A DNA stretch of 64,000 nt from Scandinavium sp036271055 (lineage in GTDB: Bacteria > Pseudomonadota > Gammaproteobacteria > Enterobacterales > Enterobacteriaceae), in assembly GCF_036271055.1 (NCBI RefSeq), contig NZ_DATBBJ010000033.1:13689-77688 (forward strand), read 5' to 3'. This document shows positions 24,981-34,238 of the stretch, piece after piece. Under the pieces are notes generated by a model, which made no database searches, was not told the origin of the DNA, and was given only the letters and a program-made list of their open reading frames with translations. Every line of letters begins with the position of its first letter. The stretch's first letter is position 1. A program made the position numbers and the translations under genes.

Positions 24981-25410
24981 GCAGGCAACATTAGATCTCG
25001 GCAACCAGCTTGCCGGGGCCTGCACAGGCGCGACCGTCATTTATCTCTACGGCGATTTGGGCGCCGGGAAAACCACTTTTAGCCGCGGATTTTTGCAGGC
25101 GCTGGGCCATAAAGGCAACGTTAAAAGCCCGACTTATACGCTCGTGGAACCCTACACCCTCGAAAATCTGATGGTGTACCATTTCGATTTATACCGCCTT
25201 GCCGATCCCGAGGAGCTTGAATTTATGGGGATCCGCGATTACTTCACTGACAATGCCATTTGCCTGGTGGAATGGCCGCAACAGGGCGCGGGTGTGCTGC
25301 CTGAACCGGATGTCGAAATTCACCTGGAATACCAGGATCAAGGGCGAGAGGCGCGCGTGACAGCAGTCTCCTCACTGGGTGAATCTTTACTGGCACACTT
25401 AGCCAGTTAA
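24949..25410 (+). CDS. tsaE: tRNA t6A37 biosynthesis ATPase TsaE
   Basis: A 153-residue ATPase of the TsaBDE complex that makes threonylcarbamoyl-A37 in ANN-decoding tRNAs. The P-loop GDLGAGKTTFSRG is at about residues 36-48, followed by SPTYTLVEPY and the Walker-B-like YHFDLYRL. The reading frame starts inside nnr (32-base overlap), as in E. coli, which implies coupling. Confidence 0.97.
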   Translation: MINRVIPLSNEQATLDLGNQLAGACTGATVIYLYGDLGAGKTTFSRGFLQALGHKGNVKSPTYTLVEPYTLENLMVYHFDLYRLADPEELEFMGIRDYFTDNAICLVEWPQQGAGVLPEPDVEIHLEYQDQGREARVTAVSSLGESLLAHLAS

Positions 25411-25426
25411 CCTGAGGGATGGCGGG

Positions 25427-26770
25427 ATGACGTATCGCGTTAAAAGTGGATGGATTGCTGGCATCATGATGCTGTTTTGCTGGCAGGCAACGGCGGCGAG
25501 TTTATCCGATATTCAGGTGTCCAACGGTGATAAACAGGCACGTATCACATTCAGTTTTATGGGTGACCCTGACTATTCCTTCTCGCAGGAAGGCAAGCGC
25601 AGCGTGGCACTCGACATCAAACAGACCGGCGTCATCCAGGGATTACCGCTCAATTTCAGTGGTGATAATCTGGTGAAAAGTATTCGCTCCGGTACGCCGA
25701 AAGACGCTCAATCTTTACGCCTGGTCGTTGATTTAACCGGCGACGGCAAAACCCGTGCGGTGAAGCAGCAAAGTGGCGGCACTTACACGGTGGTCTTTAC
25801 CATTAATGCCGATGCGCCACCGCCACCGCCGCCTCCGGTTGTGGCGAAGCGTGTGGAAGCGCCGCCTGTTGCCGTGGCATCACGCCCGGTTGAACCTCCC
25901 CGTAATCCCTTTAAAGCGCCAAACGATCGCCTTACTGGCGTGACCAGCAGCAACACGGAAACACGTCCAGCGGCACGTTCTCGCCCGGTCAGCACCAGCG
26001 GTGACAAAGTGATTATTGCGATTGATGCAGGCCACGGTGGTCAGGATCCGGGAGCTATAGGTCCTGGCGGCACCAAAGAGAAAAACGTCACCATTTCTAT
26101 CGCCCGCAAACTGCGCGCGTTGCTAAATAATGACCCGATGTTTAAGGGCGTGCTGACTCGCGACGGGGATTACTTCATTTCTGTAATGGGCCGTTCAGAT
26201 GTGGCGCGTAAACAGAATGCCAATTTCCTGGTCTCAATTCATGCGGATGCTGCGCCTAACCGTGATGCGACCGGCGCATCGGTGTGGGTGCTTTCCAACC
26301 GCCGCGCAAACAGTGAAATGGCGGGCTGGCTTGAACAGCACGAGAAGCAGTCTGAATTGCTCGGCGGGGCGGGCGATGTGCTGGCGAATAGTCAGGCTGA
26401 CCCGTATCTGAGTCAGGCTGTACTGGATTTACAATTCGGCCATTCTCAGCGTGTCGGGTATGATGTGGCGGTTGATGTGTTAGGCCAGCTCCAGCGCGTC
26501 GGCAATATTCATAAACGTCGTCCTGAGCACGCGAGCCTTGGCGTTTTACGCTCGCCGGATATCCCGTCGATTCTGGTTGAAACCGGCTTTATCAGCAACA
26601 GTGGCGAAGAGCGCCTGTTGGGCAGTGATGACTATCAGCAGCAGATCGCCGAGGCGATTTTCAACGGACTGCGTAACTACTTTAACGCGCATCCAGTGCA
26701 GAGCGGACCGCGCGGTGAGGCCTCACAGACGGCCAGCGCCACAGGCCCTAATGGGACGTTAATCAATTAA
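25427..26770 (+). CDS. amiB: N-acetylmuramoyl-L-alanine amidase AmiB
   Basis: Periplasmic zinc amidase that splits septal peptidoglycan in daughter-cell separation, activated by EnvC. It has 447 residues: a Sec signal peptide (about 1-26, ending ATAAS), an AMIN domain (about 27-130), a Pro-rich linker (PPPPPPVVAKR) and an Amidase_3 domain from about 195 (IAIDAGHGGQDPGAIGPGGT, zinc ligands His and Glu; SIHADAA; SILVETGFISN). The neighbours tsaE and mutL are close on the same strand, so it is part of an operon. Confidence 0.95.
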   Translation: MTYRVKSGWIAGIMMLFCWQATAASLSDIQVSNGDKQARITFSFMGDPDYSFSQEGKRSVALDIKQTGVIQGLPLNFSGDNLVKSIRSGTPKDAQSLRLVVDLTGDGKTRAVKQQSGGTYTVVFTINADAPPPPPPPVVAKRVEAPPVAVASRPVEPPRNPFKAPNDRLTGVTSSNTETRPAARSRPVSTSGDKVIIAIDAGHGGQDPGAIGPGGTKEKNVTISIARKLRALLNNDPMFKGVLTRDGDYFISVMGRSDVARKQNANFLVSIHADAAPNRDATGASVWVLSNRRANSEMAGWLEQHEKQSELLGGAGDVLANSQADPYLSQAVLDLQFGHSQRVGYDVAVDVLGQLQRVGNIHKRRPEHASLGVLRSPDIPSILVETGFISNSGEERLLGSDDYQQQIAEAIFNGLRNYFNAHPVQSGPRGEASQTASATGPNGTLIN

Positions 26771-26780
26771 GGAGTGCTTC

Positions 26781-28652
26781 ATGCCGATTCAGGTTTTGCC
26801 GCCACAGCTTGCGAACCAGATTGCCGCGGGTGAAGTGGTCGAACGCCCTGCGTCGGTAGTGAAAGAGCTGGTTGAAAACAGTCTGGATGCGGGAGCGACC
26901 CGCATCGATATCGATATCGAACGCGGCGGGGCGAAGCTCATCCGCATTCGAGATAACGGCTGCGGCATCAAAAAAGACGAACTGGCGCTGGCGCTGGCTC
27001 GTCATGCCACCAGTAAAATCGCATCGCTTGATGACCTTGAGGCGATCATTAGCCTTGGTTTTCGCGGCGAAGCACTGGCAAGTATCAGCTCCGTTTCGCG
27101 TTTGACGTTAACCTCGCGCATTGCCGAACAGCCGGAAGCCTGGCAGGCGTATGCCGAAGGGCGCGACATGGATGTGACGGTGAAACCCGCGGCGCATCCT
27201 GTCGGCACCACCCTTGAAGTGCTGGATTTGTTCTACAACACCCCGGCGCGGCGCAAATTCATGCGCACCGAGAAAACCGAATTTAACCATATCGACGAAG
27301 TGATCCGCCGTATCTCGTTGGCGCGTTTTGACGTCACTATCAACCTCAGTCACAACGGCAAAATGGTGCGTCAGTATCGTGCCGTGGCGCAGGACGGGCA
27401 GAAAGAACGCCGCCTGGCAGCTATTTGTGGCACACCGTTTGTCGAGCATGCGTTGGCTATCGAATGGCAGCACGGTGATTTAGCGATGCACGGTTGGGTG
27501 GCAGATCCGCAGCACTCTAACGGTCAGTTTACTGAAATCCAGTATTGCTACGTCAATGGCCGCATGATGCGTGACCGATTGATTAATCACGCGATTCGCC
27601 AGGCTTGTGAAGACAAGTTGGGGGCCGGGGAACAGCCCGCGTTTGTGTTGTATCTGACCATCGACCCGCATCAGGTGGATGTGAATGTGCATCCGGCGAA
27701 GCACGAAGTGCGTTTCCATCAGTCGCGACTGGTACATGATTTTATCTATCAGGGCGTAGTGAGCGTACTGCAACAGCAAATCGCCGCGCCACTGGCGCTG
27801 GTTGAAGAAGATGAAATGCCGGCCCCGCGCGCACTACCGGAAAACCGGGTAGCCGCCGGGCGTAATCATTTTGCCGAACCTGCTGTTGCACGCGAACCTG
27901 TCGCGCCACGCTACGGTTCTGCCTCCGGCGCTTCAACTGCTGGCGAAAGCACACGTACTCAGGTTGGTGCAAACTGGCCGAATGCGCAGCCGGGCTATCA
28001 GAAACAGCAGGGCGCGCTGTATAAGCAATTGTTGAATACCCCCGTCGCTGAACACAAAACGAAGGCCGAGCCTGCTGCGGAAAGTCTTGCGGGGCACAGT
28101 CATAGCTTTGGTCGGGTGCTGACGATTGTGGCGGGTGACCGCGCACTGCTCGAACGTGACGGCAAATTGAGTGTATTGGCTTTGCCTGTTGCCGAACGCT
28201 GGCTGCGTCAGGCGCAACTTTCGCCGGAAAGTACCACTGTTTGCGCGCAACCATTGCTGATCCCGCTGCGCTTAAAAATCTCGGCAGATGAGCAAGCGGC
28301 ACTCAAAAAGTCCCTGACAGTATTAGGGCAATTAGGCATTGAAATTCAATCAGAAGCGCATCATGTGACGGTGCGAGCGGTGCCTTTACCCTTAAGACAA
28401 CAAAATTTACAAATCTTGATTCCTGAACTGATAGGCTACCTCGCGCAGCAATCAACCTTCGAGGCAGGAACGCTGGCGCAATGGCTGGCGCGTAACCTCG
28501 CAAGTGAACACGCGCAGTGGAATATGGCGCAGGCGATTGCCATGCTGACCGACGTCGAACGTCTGTGTCCACAGTTGGTGAAAGCGCCGCCGGGTGGCCT
28601 GTTACAACCTGTTGATTTGAATACGGCGATGAATGCCCTTAAACATGAGTGA
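26781..28652 (+). CDS. mutL: DNA mismatch repair protein MutL
   Basis: Couples MutS mismatch recognition to MutH incision and UvrD. It has 623 residues. The N-terminal GHKL ATPase is seen in ELVENSLDAGATRIDI (about residues 31-46), DNGCGI and GFRGEALASI. A variable linker (about 335-430) precedes the C-terminal dimerisation domain. The metal-binding endonuclease motif of other MutL proteins (DQHA-x2-E-x4-E) is not evident, as in dam-dependent enterobacteria. It overlaps miaA by eight bases. Confidence 0.98.
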   Translation: MPIQVLPPQLANQIAAGEVVERPASVVKELVENSLDAGATRIDIDIERGGAKLIRIRDNGCGIKKDELALALARHATSKIASLDDLEAIISLGFRGEALASISSVSRLTLTSRIAEQPEAWQAYAEGRDMDVTVKPAAHPVGTTLEVLDLFYNTPARRKFMRTEKTEFNHIDEVIRRISLARFDVTINLSHNGKMVRQYRAVAQDGQKERRLAAICGTPFVEHALAIEWQHGDLAMHGWVADPQHSNGQFTEIQYCYVNGRMMRDRLINHAIRQACEDKLGAGEQPAFVLYLTIDPHQVDVNVHPAKHEVRFHQSRLVHDFIYQGVVSVLQQQIAAPLALVEEDEMPAPRALPENRVAAGRNHFAEPAVAREPVAPRYGSASGASTAGESTRTQVGANWPNAQPGYQKQQGALYKQLLNTPVAEHKTKAEPAAESLAGHSHSFGRVLTIVAGDRALLERDGKLSVLALPVAERWLRQAQLSPESTTVCAQPLLIPLRLKISADEQAALKKSLTVLGQLGIEIQSEAHHVTVRAVPLPLRQQNLQILIPELIGYLAQQSTFEAGTLAQWLARNLASEHAQWNMAQAIAMLTDVERLCPQLVKAPPGGLLQPVDLNTAMNALKHE

Positions 28653-29595
28653 TGTAACAGAAGCAGGCCTGCCAAAGGCCCTATTTTTGATGGGCCCGAC
28701 GGCCTCCGGTAAAACCGCGCTAGCCATTGAGTTGCGTAAAGTTTTGCCCGTAGAGTTGATTAGCGTGGATTCTGCCCTCATTTACCGAGGGATGGATATC
28801 GGAACCGCGAAACCGGATGCGGCGGAGCTTGCCGCTGCACCGCATCGGTTGCTGGATATTCTCGATCCGGCTCTATCGTATTCCGCAGCGGATTTCCGCC
28901 GCGATGCGTTGGCCGAGATGGCAGAGATTACCGCAGCAGGGCGAATCCCGCTGTTGGTGGGTGGTACCATGTTGTATTTCAAGGCATTGTTGGAGGGGTT
29001 GTCGCCGTTACCGTCGGCAGATCCGGTCATCAGAGCCAGAATTGAACAACAGGCAGCAGAGCAAGGGTGGAATGCACTGCATCAGCAACTCGTCGAAATC
29101 GATCCGGTTGCGGGCGCACGTATTCATCCAAATGATCCGCAAAGACTTTCCCGGGCACTGGAAGTTTTTTTCATTTCGGGTAAAACTTTAACGGAACTGA
29201 CGCAAACGTCAGGAGAAGCTCTGCCGTATAAGGTGCATCAGTTCGCCATCGCCCCGGCGAGCCGTGAACTGCTCCATCAACGAATTGAGCAGCGTTTTCA
29301 TCAGATGTTGGCTTCAGGTTTTGAAGCAGAAGTACGGGCGCTTTTTGCCCGTGGTGATTTGCATACGGATATGCCTTCCGTTCGTTGTGTGGGATACCGC
29401 CAGATGTGGTCGTACATTGAAGGCGAAATTTCATATGATGAAATGGTTTATAGAGGTATTTGCGCCACGAGACAGTTGGCCAAGCGCCAGGTAACCTGGT
29501 TGCGCGGTTGGGATGGCGTTCACTGGTTAGACAGTGAACAACCTGAACAGGCGTTCAACGATATGTTAAAGGTTGTTGGTGCGGGTCTGGACTGA
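28645..29595 (+). CDS. miaA: tRNA dimethylallyltransferase MiaA
   Basis: Transfers dimethylallyl to A37 of UNN-decoding tRNAs, the first step to ms2i6A and, with MiaE (also in this window), to the hydroxylated form. It has 316 residues. The P-loop GPTASGKTALA is at about residues 17-27, and SVDSALIYRGMDIGTAKP follows. I chose the ATG at 28645 (MSDVTEAGLPKALFLMGP), matching E. coli; an ATG 12 bases earlier is the alternative. Its start overlaps mutL, and promoters for hfq are known to lie inside miaA in E. coli. Confidence 0.97.
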   Translation: MSDVTEAGLPKALFLMGPTASGKTALAIELRKVLPVELISVDSALIYRGMDIGTAKPDAAELAAAPHRLLDILDPALSYSAADFRRDALAEMAEITAAGRIPLLVGGTMLYFKALLEGLSPLPSADPVIRARIEQQAAEQGWNALHQQLVEIDPVAGARIHPNDPQRLSRALEVFFISGKTLTELTQTSGEALPYKVHQFAIAPASRELLHQRIEQRFHQMLASGFEAEVRALFARGDLHTDMPSVRCVGYRQMWSYIEGEISYDEMVYRGICATRQLAKRQVTWLRGWDGVHWLDSEQPEQAFNDMLKVVGAGLD

Positions 29596-29717
29596 ACGTG
29601 TAAAATTAAGACGTATCGTGCGCAATTTTTCAGAATCGTAAGGTTCTAAGTACAAGCCCGAAGTTTGTGGGTAACACCCTGAAAACCTGGGTATAACAAG
29701 CATATAAGGAAAAGAGA

Positions 29718-30029
29718 ATGGCTAAGGGGCAATCTTTACAAGATCCGTTTCTGAACGCACTGCGTCGGGAACGTGTTCCAGTTTCTATTTATTTGGTGAA
29801 TGGTATCAAGCTGCAAGGTCAAATTGAGTCTTTCGATCAGTTCGTGATCCTGTTGAAAAACACGGTCAGCCAGATGGTCTATAAGCACGCAATTTCTACG
29901 GTAGTTCCGTCTCGTCCGGTCTCTCATCATAGCAATAACGCCGGCGGTACGACTACAGGTAGCAACTACCATCATGGTAGCAACGCGCAGTCTTCATCTG
30001 CGCCGCAAGACAGCGAAGAAACCGAATAA
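29718..30029 (+). CDS. hfq: RNA chaperone Hfq
   Basis: Hexameric Sm-like protein that pairs small RNAs with mRNAs. It has 103 residues: the Sm core with Sm1 (SIYLVNGIKLQGQIESFDQF) and Sm2 (YKHAISTVVPSR), then a flexible Ser/Asn/Gly-rich tail ending in acidic residues (QDSEETE), which autoregulates RNA release. The ribosome-binding site AAGGAAAAG precedes the ATG. The 122-bp gap after miaA can hold a promoter. Confidence 0.99.
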   Translation: MAKGQSLQDPFLNALRRERVPVSIYLVNGIKLQGQIESFDQFVILLKNTVSQMVYKHAISTVVPSRPVSHHSNNAGGTTTGSNYHHGSNAQSSSAPQDSEETE

Positions 30030-30103
30030 GGTTGCTGGCTGTTTTTCCATGTCGGGGAGCCAGATTATCCGGTTCCCCGCTGGTATTTTAGGAGATATTA
30101 CGC

Positions 30104-31384
30104 TTGTTTGACCGTTATGACGCCGGTGAGCAGGCGGTGCTGGTACACATCTATTTTACGCAAGACAAAGATATGGAAGACCTTCAGGAGTTCGAATCCC
30201 TGGTCTCTTCCGCCGGTGTCGAAGCATTGCAGGTGATTACCGGTAGCCGTAAAGCGCCGCACCCAAAGTATTTTGTTGGTGAAGGTAAGGCTGTCGAAAT
30301 TGCGGAAGCCGTGAAAGCGACGGGTGCGTCCGTTGTCTTATTCGACCATGCATTAAGTCCGGCCCAGGAGCGAAACCTGGAGCGTTTGTGCGAGTGCAGG
30401 GTTATCGATCGTACCGGTCTTATTCTCGATATTTTTGCTCAACGTGCCCGCACCCATGAAGGGAAATTGCAGGTTGAGCTGGCGCAGTTGCGCCATCTGG
30501 CTACGCGTCTGGTACGCGGCTGGACCCACCTTGAACGACAGAAAGGCGGAATTGGTTTGCGCGGCCCGGGTGAAACCCAGCTCGAAACTGACCGTCGTTT
30601 GCTGCGAAACCGCATCATGCTCATTCTCTCTCGTCTGGCGAGAGTCGAGAAGCAGCGTGAACAGGGACGCCGTTCACGCAAGAAAGCCGATATCCCAACT
30701 GTGTCGCTGGTGGGTTACACCAACGCCGGGAAATCGACGCTGTTTAATCAGATTACAGAGGCGCAGGTTTACGCCGCAGACCAACTGTTTGCGACACTTG
30801 ACCCAACTCTGCGCCGGATTAACGTCGACGATGTGGGCGAAACCGTACTGGCTGATACCGTCGGGTTTATTCGCCATTTGCCACATGACTTAGTGGCGGC
30901 GTTTAAAGCGACCTTGCAGGAGACGCGTCAGGCGACGCTGCTGTTGCACGTGGTGGATGCTGCGGATGTTCGCTTGCAGGAAAACATTGATGCGGTAAAT
31001 GTTGTTCTCGATGAAATCGAGGCTGACGACATCCCGTCACTGATGGTGATGAACAAGATCGATATGCTGGACGATTTCGAACCGCGTATCGACAGAGATG
31101 ATGAAAACAAACCGATTCGGGTCTGGCTTTCTGCTCAGACCGGAGTGGGTGTACCACTGCTTTTCCAGGCTTTAACCGAGCGGCTTTCCGGTGAGGTGGC
31201 ACAGCACACGCTGCGTTTACCCCCGCAGGAAGGGCGTTTACGAAGCCGGTTTTATCAGCTTCAGGCGATAGAAAAAGAGTGGATGGAGGAGGACGGCAGC
31301 GTCGGTTTGGAAATTCGTATGCCGATCGTGGACTGGCGTCGCCTCTGTAAGCAAGAACCTGCGCTGTCAGACTACATCGTCTGA
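30104..31384 (+). CDS. hflX: Ribosome-splitting GTPase HflX
   Basis: Heat-shock GTPase that binds and splits stalled 70S ribosomes. It has 426 residues: an HflX-specific N-terminal domain with the glycine-rich loop (GGIGLRGPGETQLETDRR, about residues 146-163), a coiled helix pair, and a G domain with G1 GYTNAGKSTLFN (about 203-214), G3 DTVGF and G4 NKID. The start is TTG at 30104 after a TAGGAG site, as in E. coli. Between it and hflK lies a palindromic insertion. Confidence 0.97.
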   Translation: MFDRYDAGEQAVLVHIYFTQDKDMEDLQEFESLVSSAGVEALQVITGSRKAPHPKYFVGEGKAVEIAEAVKATGASVVLFDHALSPAQERNLERLCECRVIDRTGLILDIFAQRARTHEGKLQVELAQLRHLATRLVRGWTHLERQKGGIGLRGPGETQLETDRRLLRNRIMLILSRLARVEKQREQGRRSRKKADIPTVSLVGYTNAGKSTLFNQITEAQVYAADQLFATLDPTLRRINVDDVGETVLADTVGFIRHLPHDLVAAFKATLQETRQATLLLHVVDAADVRLQENIDAVNVVLDEIEADDIPSLMVMNKIDMLDDFEPRIDRDDENKPIRVWLSAQTGVGVPLLFQALTERLSGEVAQHTLRLPPQEGRLRSRFYQLQAIEKEWMEEDGSVGLEIRMPIVDWRRLCKQEPALSDYIV

Positions 31385-31435
31385 CAGACAGTTAGCCTGA
31401 AGATTATTCGCCTTTATACCTGGCAATACAGCCAG

Positions 31436-31559
31436 ATACTCTAAATAGTTCGAGTGGCAGGCAGGCGGCAAGGGAGTGAATCTCCAGGAGCTTACTTTAG
31501 TAAGTGACTGGGGGGAAGGAGTGCAGCCACGCCCCTGTCGCTTGAAATATGAAGAGTAT
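31436..31559. mobile_element. MITE-like imperfect palindrome between hflX and hflK
   Basis: About 124 bp reading ATACTCT...AGAGTAT form one long imperfect inverted repeat. The outer arms (ATACTCTAAATAGTTCGAG and its counterpart near CTTGAAATATGAAGAGTAT) match with scattered differences. The centre is a perfect CTTACT-TT-AGTAAG (31491-31504). Elements with this layout and sequence feel are dispersed in enterobacterial genomes; the Yersinia palindromic (YPAL) family is my best guess for the name, from memory. It lies inside the hflX-hflK transcription unit and would fold into a long RNA hairpin. Confidence 0.75.
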
Positions 31560-31588
31560 ACACCGCATAACAAATATGGAGCATATAC

Positions 31589-32863
31589 ATGGCGTGGAAT
31601 CAGCCCGGTAATAACGGACAAGACCGCGACCCGTGGGGAAGCAGCAATAATCAAGGCGGCAACTCTGGGGGAAATGGAAACAAAGGTGGTCGCGATCAGG
31701 GGCCTCCTGATCTGGATGATATCTTCCGCAAACTGAGCAAAAAGCTCGGTGGCTTGGGTGGCGGTAAAGGTGGTTCAGGCGGTGGCACCAGCTCTTCTCA
31801 AGGGCCGCGCGCGCCAATGGGTGGACGCATCGTGGGTATCGCTGCTGCGGCTGTCGTCATCATTTGGGCGGCGAGCGGTTTCTATACCATTAAGGAAGCA
31901 GAACGCGGTGTGGTAACGCGCTTTGGTAAATTCAGCCATCTGGTTGAGCCAGGTCTTAACTGGAAGCCAACGTTTGTTGATGAAGTGACTCCGGTGAACG
32001 TGGAAGCGGTTCGCGAGCTTGCAGCGTCCGGCGTAATGCTGACGTCTGACGAAAACGTGGTGCGCGTTGAAATGAACGTGCAGTACCGCATTACCGACCC
32101 GCAGAAATACCTGTTCAGCGTCACCAGTCCTGATGACAGCCTGCGTCAGGCAACGGACAGTGCCCTGCGTGGTGTTATCGGTAAATACTCCATGGATCGC
32201 ATCCTGACCGAAGGTCGTACCGTTATTCGTAGCGATACTCAGCGTGAGCTGGAAGAGACCATTAAACCGTACAACATGGGTATCACTCTGCTGGACGTCA
32301 ACTTCCAGACGGCCCGTCCGCCGGAAGAAGTGAAAGCCGCGTTTGATGATGCCATTGCCGCGCGTGAGAACGAGCAGCAGTACATCCGTGAAGCGGAAGC
32401 GTACACCAACGAAGTTCAGCCTCGTGCGAACGGTCAGGCGCAGCGTATTCTCGAAGAAGCGCGTGCATACAAAACCCAGACTGTCCTCGAAGCACAAGGT
32501 GAAGTGGCGCGTTTCGCCAAGCTTCTGCCTGAATATAAGGCTGCACCGGAAATTACCCGTGAACGTTTGTATATCGAAACCATGGAGAAAGTGCTGAGCC
32601 ATACCCGTAAAGTGCTGGTCAACGATAAAGGGGGCAACCTGATGGTTCTGCCGCTCGACCAGATGCTGAAAGGTGGCAGTGCCGCACCTGCAAAAAAGAG
32701 TGACAGCAGTGGCGCCGACAGCCTGTTGCGCCTGCCGCCTGCGTCCAGCTCGAGCAGTAGTGCCGGTAGCAGTAGCAGCGCACCGTCTTCAACCGATGAC
32801 AATATCATGGACCAACGCCGTGCTAATGCGCAGCGTAACGACTACCAGCGTCAGGGGGAATAA
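31589..32863 (+). CDS. hflK: FtsH protease modulator HflK
   Basis: Inner-membrane SPFH/prohibitin-family protein that forms a large cage with HflC around FtsH and limits its access to membrane substrates. It has 424 residues: a Gly/Asn-rich cytoplasmic N-terminus (about residues 1-75), one membrane helix (IVGIAAAAVVIIWAASGFYTI, about 80-100), the SPFH domain, and a Ser-rich tail. The gap to hflC is two bases, so they are coupled. The stretch before the ATG is AATATGGAGCATATAC, with a GGAG site. Confidence 0.97.
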   Translation: MAWNQPGNNGQDRDPWGSSNNQGGNSGGNGNKGGRDQGPPDLDDIFRKLSKKLGGLGGGKGGSGGGTSSSQGPRAPMGGRIVGIAAAAVVIIWAASGFYTIKEAERGVVTRFGKFSHLVEPGLNWKPTFVDEVTPVNVEAVRELAASGVMLTSDENVVRVEMNVQYRITDPQKYLFSVTSPDDSLRQATDSALRGVIGKYSMDRILTEGRTVIRSDTQRELEETIKPYNMGITLLDVNFQTARPPEEVKAAFDDAIAARENEQQYIREAEAYTNEVQPRANGQAQRILEEARAYKTQTVLEAQGEVARFAKLLPEYKAAPEITRERLYIETMEKVLSHTRKVLVNDKGGNLMVLPLDQMLKGGSAAPAKKSDSSGADSLLRLPPASSSSSSAGSSSSAPSSTDDNIMDQRRANAQRNDYQRQGE

Positions 32864-32865
32864 CG

Positions 32866-33870
32866 ATGCGTAAGTCAGTAATTGCGATAATTATCATCGT
32901 GCTGGTGGGTCTCTACACCTCAGTATTCGTGGTGAAAGAGGGCGAGCGCGGTATTACGCTGCGATTTGGTAAAGTCGTTCGTGACGATGAAAATAAACCG
33001 CTGGTGTACGCGCCAGGTCTGCACTTCAAAGTGCCGTTTATTGAATCTGTTAAAACGCTGGATGCGCGCATTCAGACTATGGACAACCAGGCCGATCGCT
33101 TCGTCACCAAAGAGAAGAAAGATCTGATCGTTGATTCCTACATCAAATGGCGTATCAGCGATTTCAGCCGCTACTATCTGGCAACGGGCGGCGGTGACGT
33201 CTCTCAGGCAGAAGTGCTGCTGAAACGTAAGTTCTCTGACCGTCTGCGTTCTGAAATTGGTCGTCTGGATGTGAAAGACATCGTGACCGATTCCCGTGGT
33301 CGTCTGACTATCGAAGTGCGCGATGCCCTGAACTCCGGTTCTTCTGGTGCGGATGACGAAGTCGAAACGCCAGCAGCAGACAGCGCTATCGCTGAAGCCG
33401 CTGAGCGTGTAGCGGCGGAAACCAACGGTAAAGTGCCTGTTATCAATACCAACAGCATGGCGGCGTTAGGGATTGAAGTGGTTGATGTCCGCATCAAGCA
33501 GATCAACCTCCCGGCGGAAGTGTCGGAAGCGATTTACAATCGTATGCGCGCTGAGCGTGAAGCGGTTGCCCGTCGCCACCGTTCACAGGGTCAGGAAGAA
33601 GCTGAAAAACTGCGTGCAACAGCGGATTATGAAGTGACTAAAACACTGGCAGAGTCTGAGCGTCAGGGTCGTATCCTGCGCGGTGAAGGTGATGCTGAGG
33701 CTGCGAAACTGTTTGCTGATGCATTCAGCCAGGATCCGGATTTCTATGCCTTTATCCGTAGCCTGCGTGCCTATGAGAACAGCTTCCAGAGCAATCAGGA
33801 TGTGATGGTGCTCAGCCCGGACAGCGATTTCTTCCGCTACATGAAGACGCCGACCAGCGCAACGCGCTAA
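32866..33870 (+). CDS. hflC: FtsH protease modulator HflC
   Basis: The 334-residue partner of HflK. An N-terminal membrane anchor (SVIAIIIIVLVGLYTSVFVV) is followed by the SPFH domain (VVKEGERGITLRFGKVV) and a long periplasmic helix rich in Glu, Arg and Ala (about residues 220-290). Co-translated with hflK and followed by a terminator. Confidence 0.98.
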   Translation: MRKSVIAIIIIVLVGLYTSVFVVKEGERGITLRFGKVVRDDENKPLVYAPGLHFKVPFIESVKTLDARIQTMDNQADRFVTKEKKDLIVDSYIKWRISDFSRYYLATGGGDVSQAEVLLKRKFSDRLRSEIGRLDVKDIVTDSRGRLTIEVRDALNSGSSGADDEVETPAADSAIAEAAERVAAETNGKVPVINTNSMAALGIEVVDVRIKQINLPAEVSEAIYNRMRAEREAVARRHRSQGQEEAEKLRATADYEVTKTLAESERQGRILRGEGDAEAAKLFADAFSQDPDFYAFIRSLRAYENSFQSNQDVMVLSPDSDFFRYMKTPTSATR

Positions 33871-33894
33871 ACTACCCGGCAGTCGCTTTATTGA

Positions 33895-33924
33895 AAAACC
33901 ACCGCACTGGCGGTGGTTTTCTTT
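33895..33924 (+). terminator. Terminator after hflC
   Basis: An 11-bp stem (AAAACCACCGC with GCGGTGGTTTT) and a 4-base loop are followed by CTTTT, closing the hflX-hflK-hflC unit. Confidence 0.9.
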
Positions 33925-33938
33925 TATCAGGATAAACC

Positions 33939-34136
33939 ATGAACTCAACAATTTGGCTCGCGCTTGCGCTGGTGTTGGTCCTTGAAGGGCTTGGGCCGAT
34001 GCTCTATCCGCAGGCGTGGCGCAAAATGGTGGCCGCACTTTCGCAGTTACCGGATCATATTTTACGTCGTTTTGGCGGCGGTCTTGTGGTTGCTGGCGTG
34101 GTTATCTACTACATGTTGACAAAAGCGTTGGGTTGA
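33939..34136 (+). CDS. yjeT: DUF2065 small membrane protein YjeT
   Basis: A 65-residue membrane protein of unknown function. Two hydrophobic helices are visible (about residues 2-22 and 43-60), with a positively charged loop between them (PQAWRKMVAALSQLPDHILRRF). It lies between hflC and purA as in E. coli. The hflC terminator ends 15 bases before its ATG, so translation depends on read-through or on a promoter inside the hairpin region. Confidence 0.9.
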   Translation: MNSTIWLALALVLVLEGLGPMLYPQAWRKMVAALSQLPDHILRRFGGGLVVAGVVIYYMLTKALG

Positions 34137-34238
34137 CACCCTGTTAGCTTGCCCGGTCGGATTTTGCCTGGAAAAAGTGCTGTATCTCTGAAAAAGCGAT
34201 GGTAGAATCCTTTTTTAAGCAAACGGTGATTTTGAAAA

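Noticed and set aside
31476..31736. An 86-residue open frame before and into hflK
   Set aside because: It arises from the palindromic element and the out-of-frame hflK start; no conserved sequence is seen.
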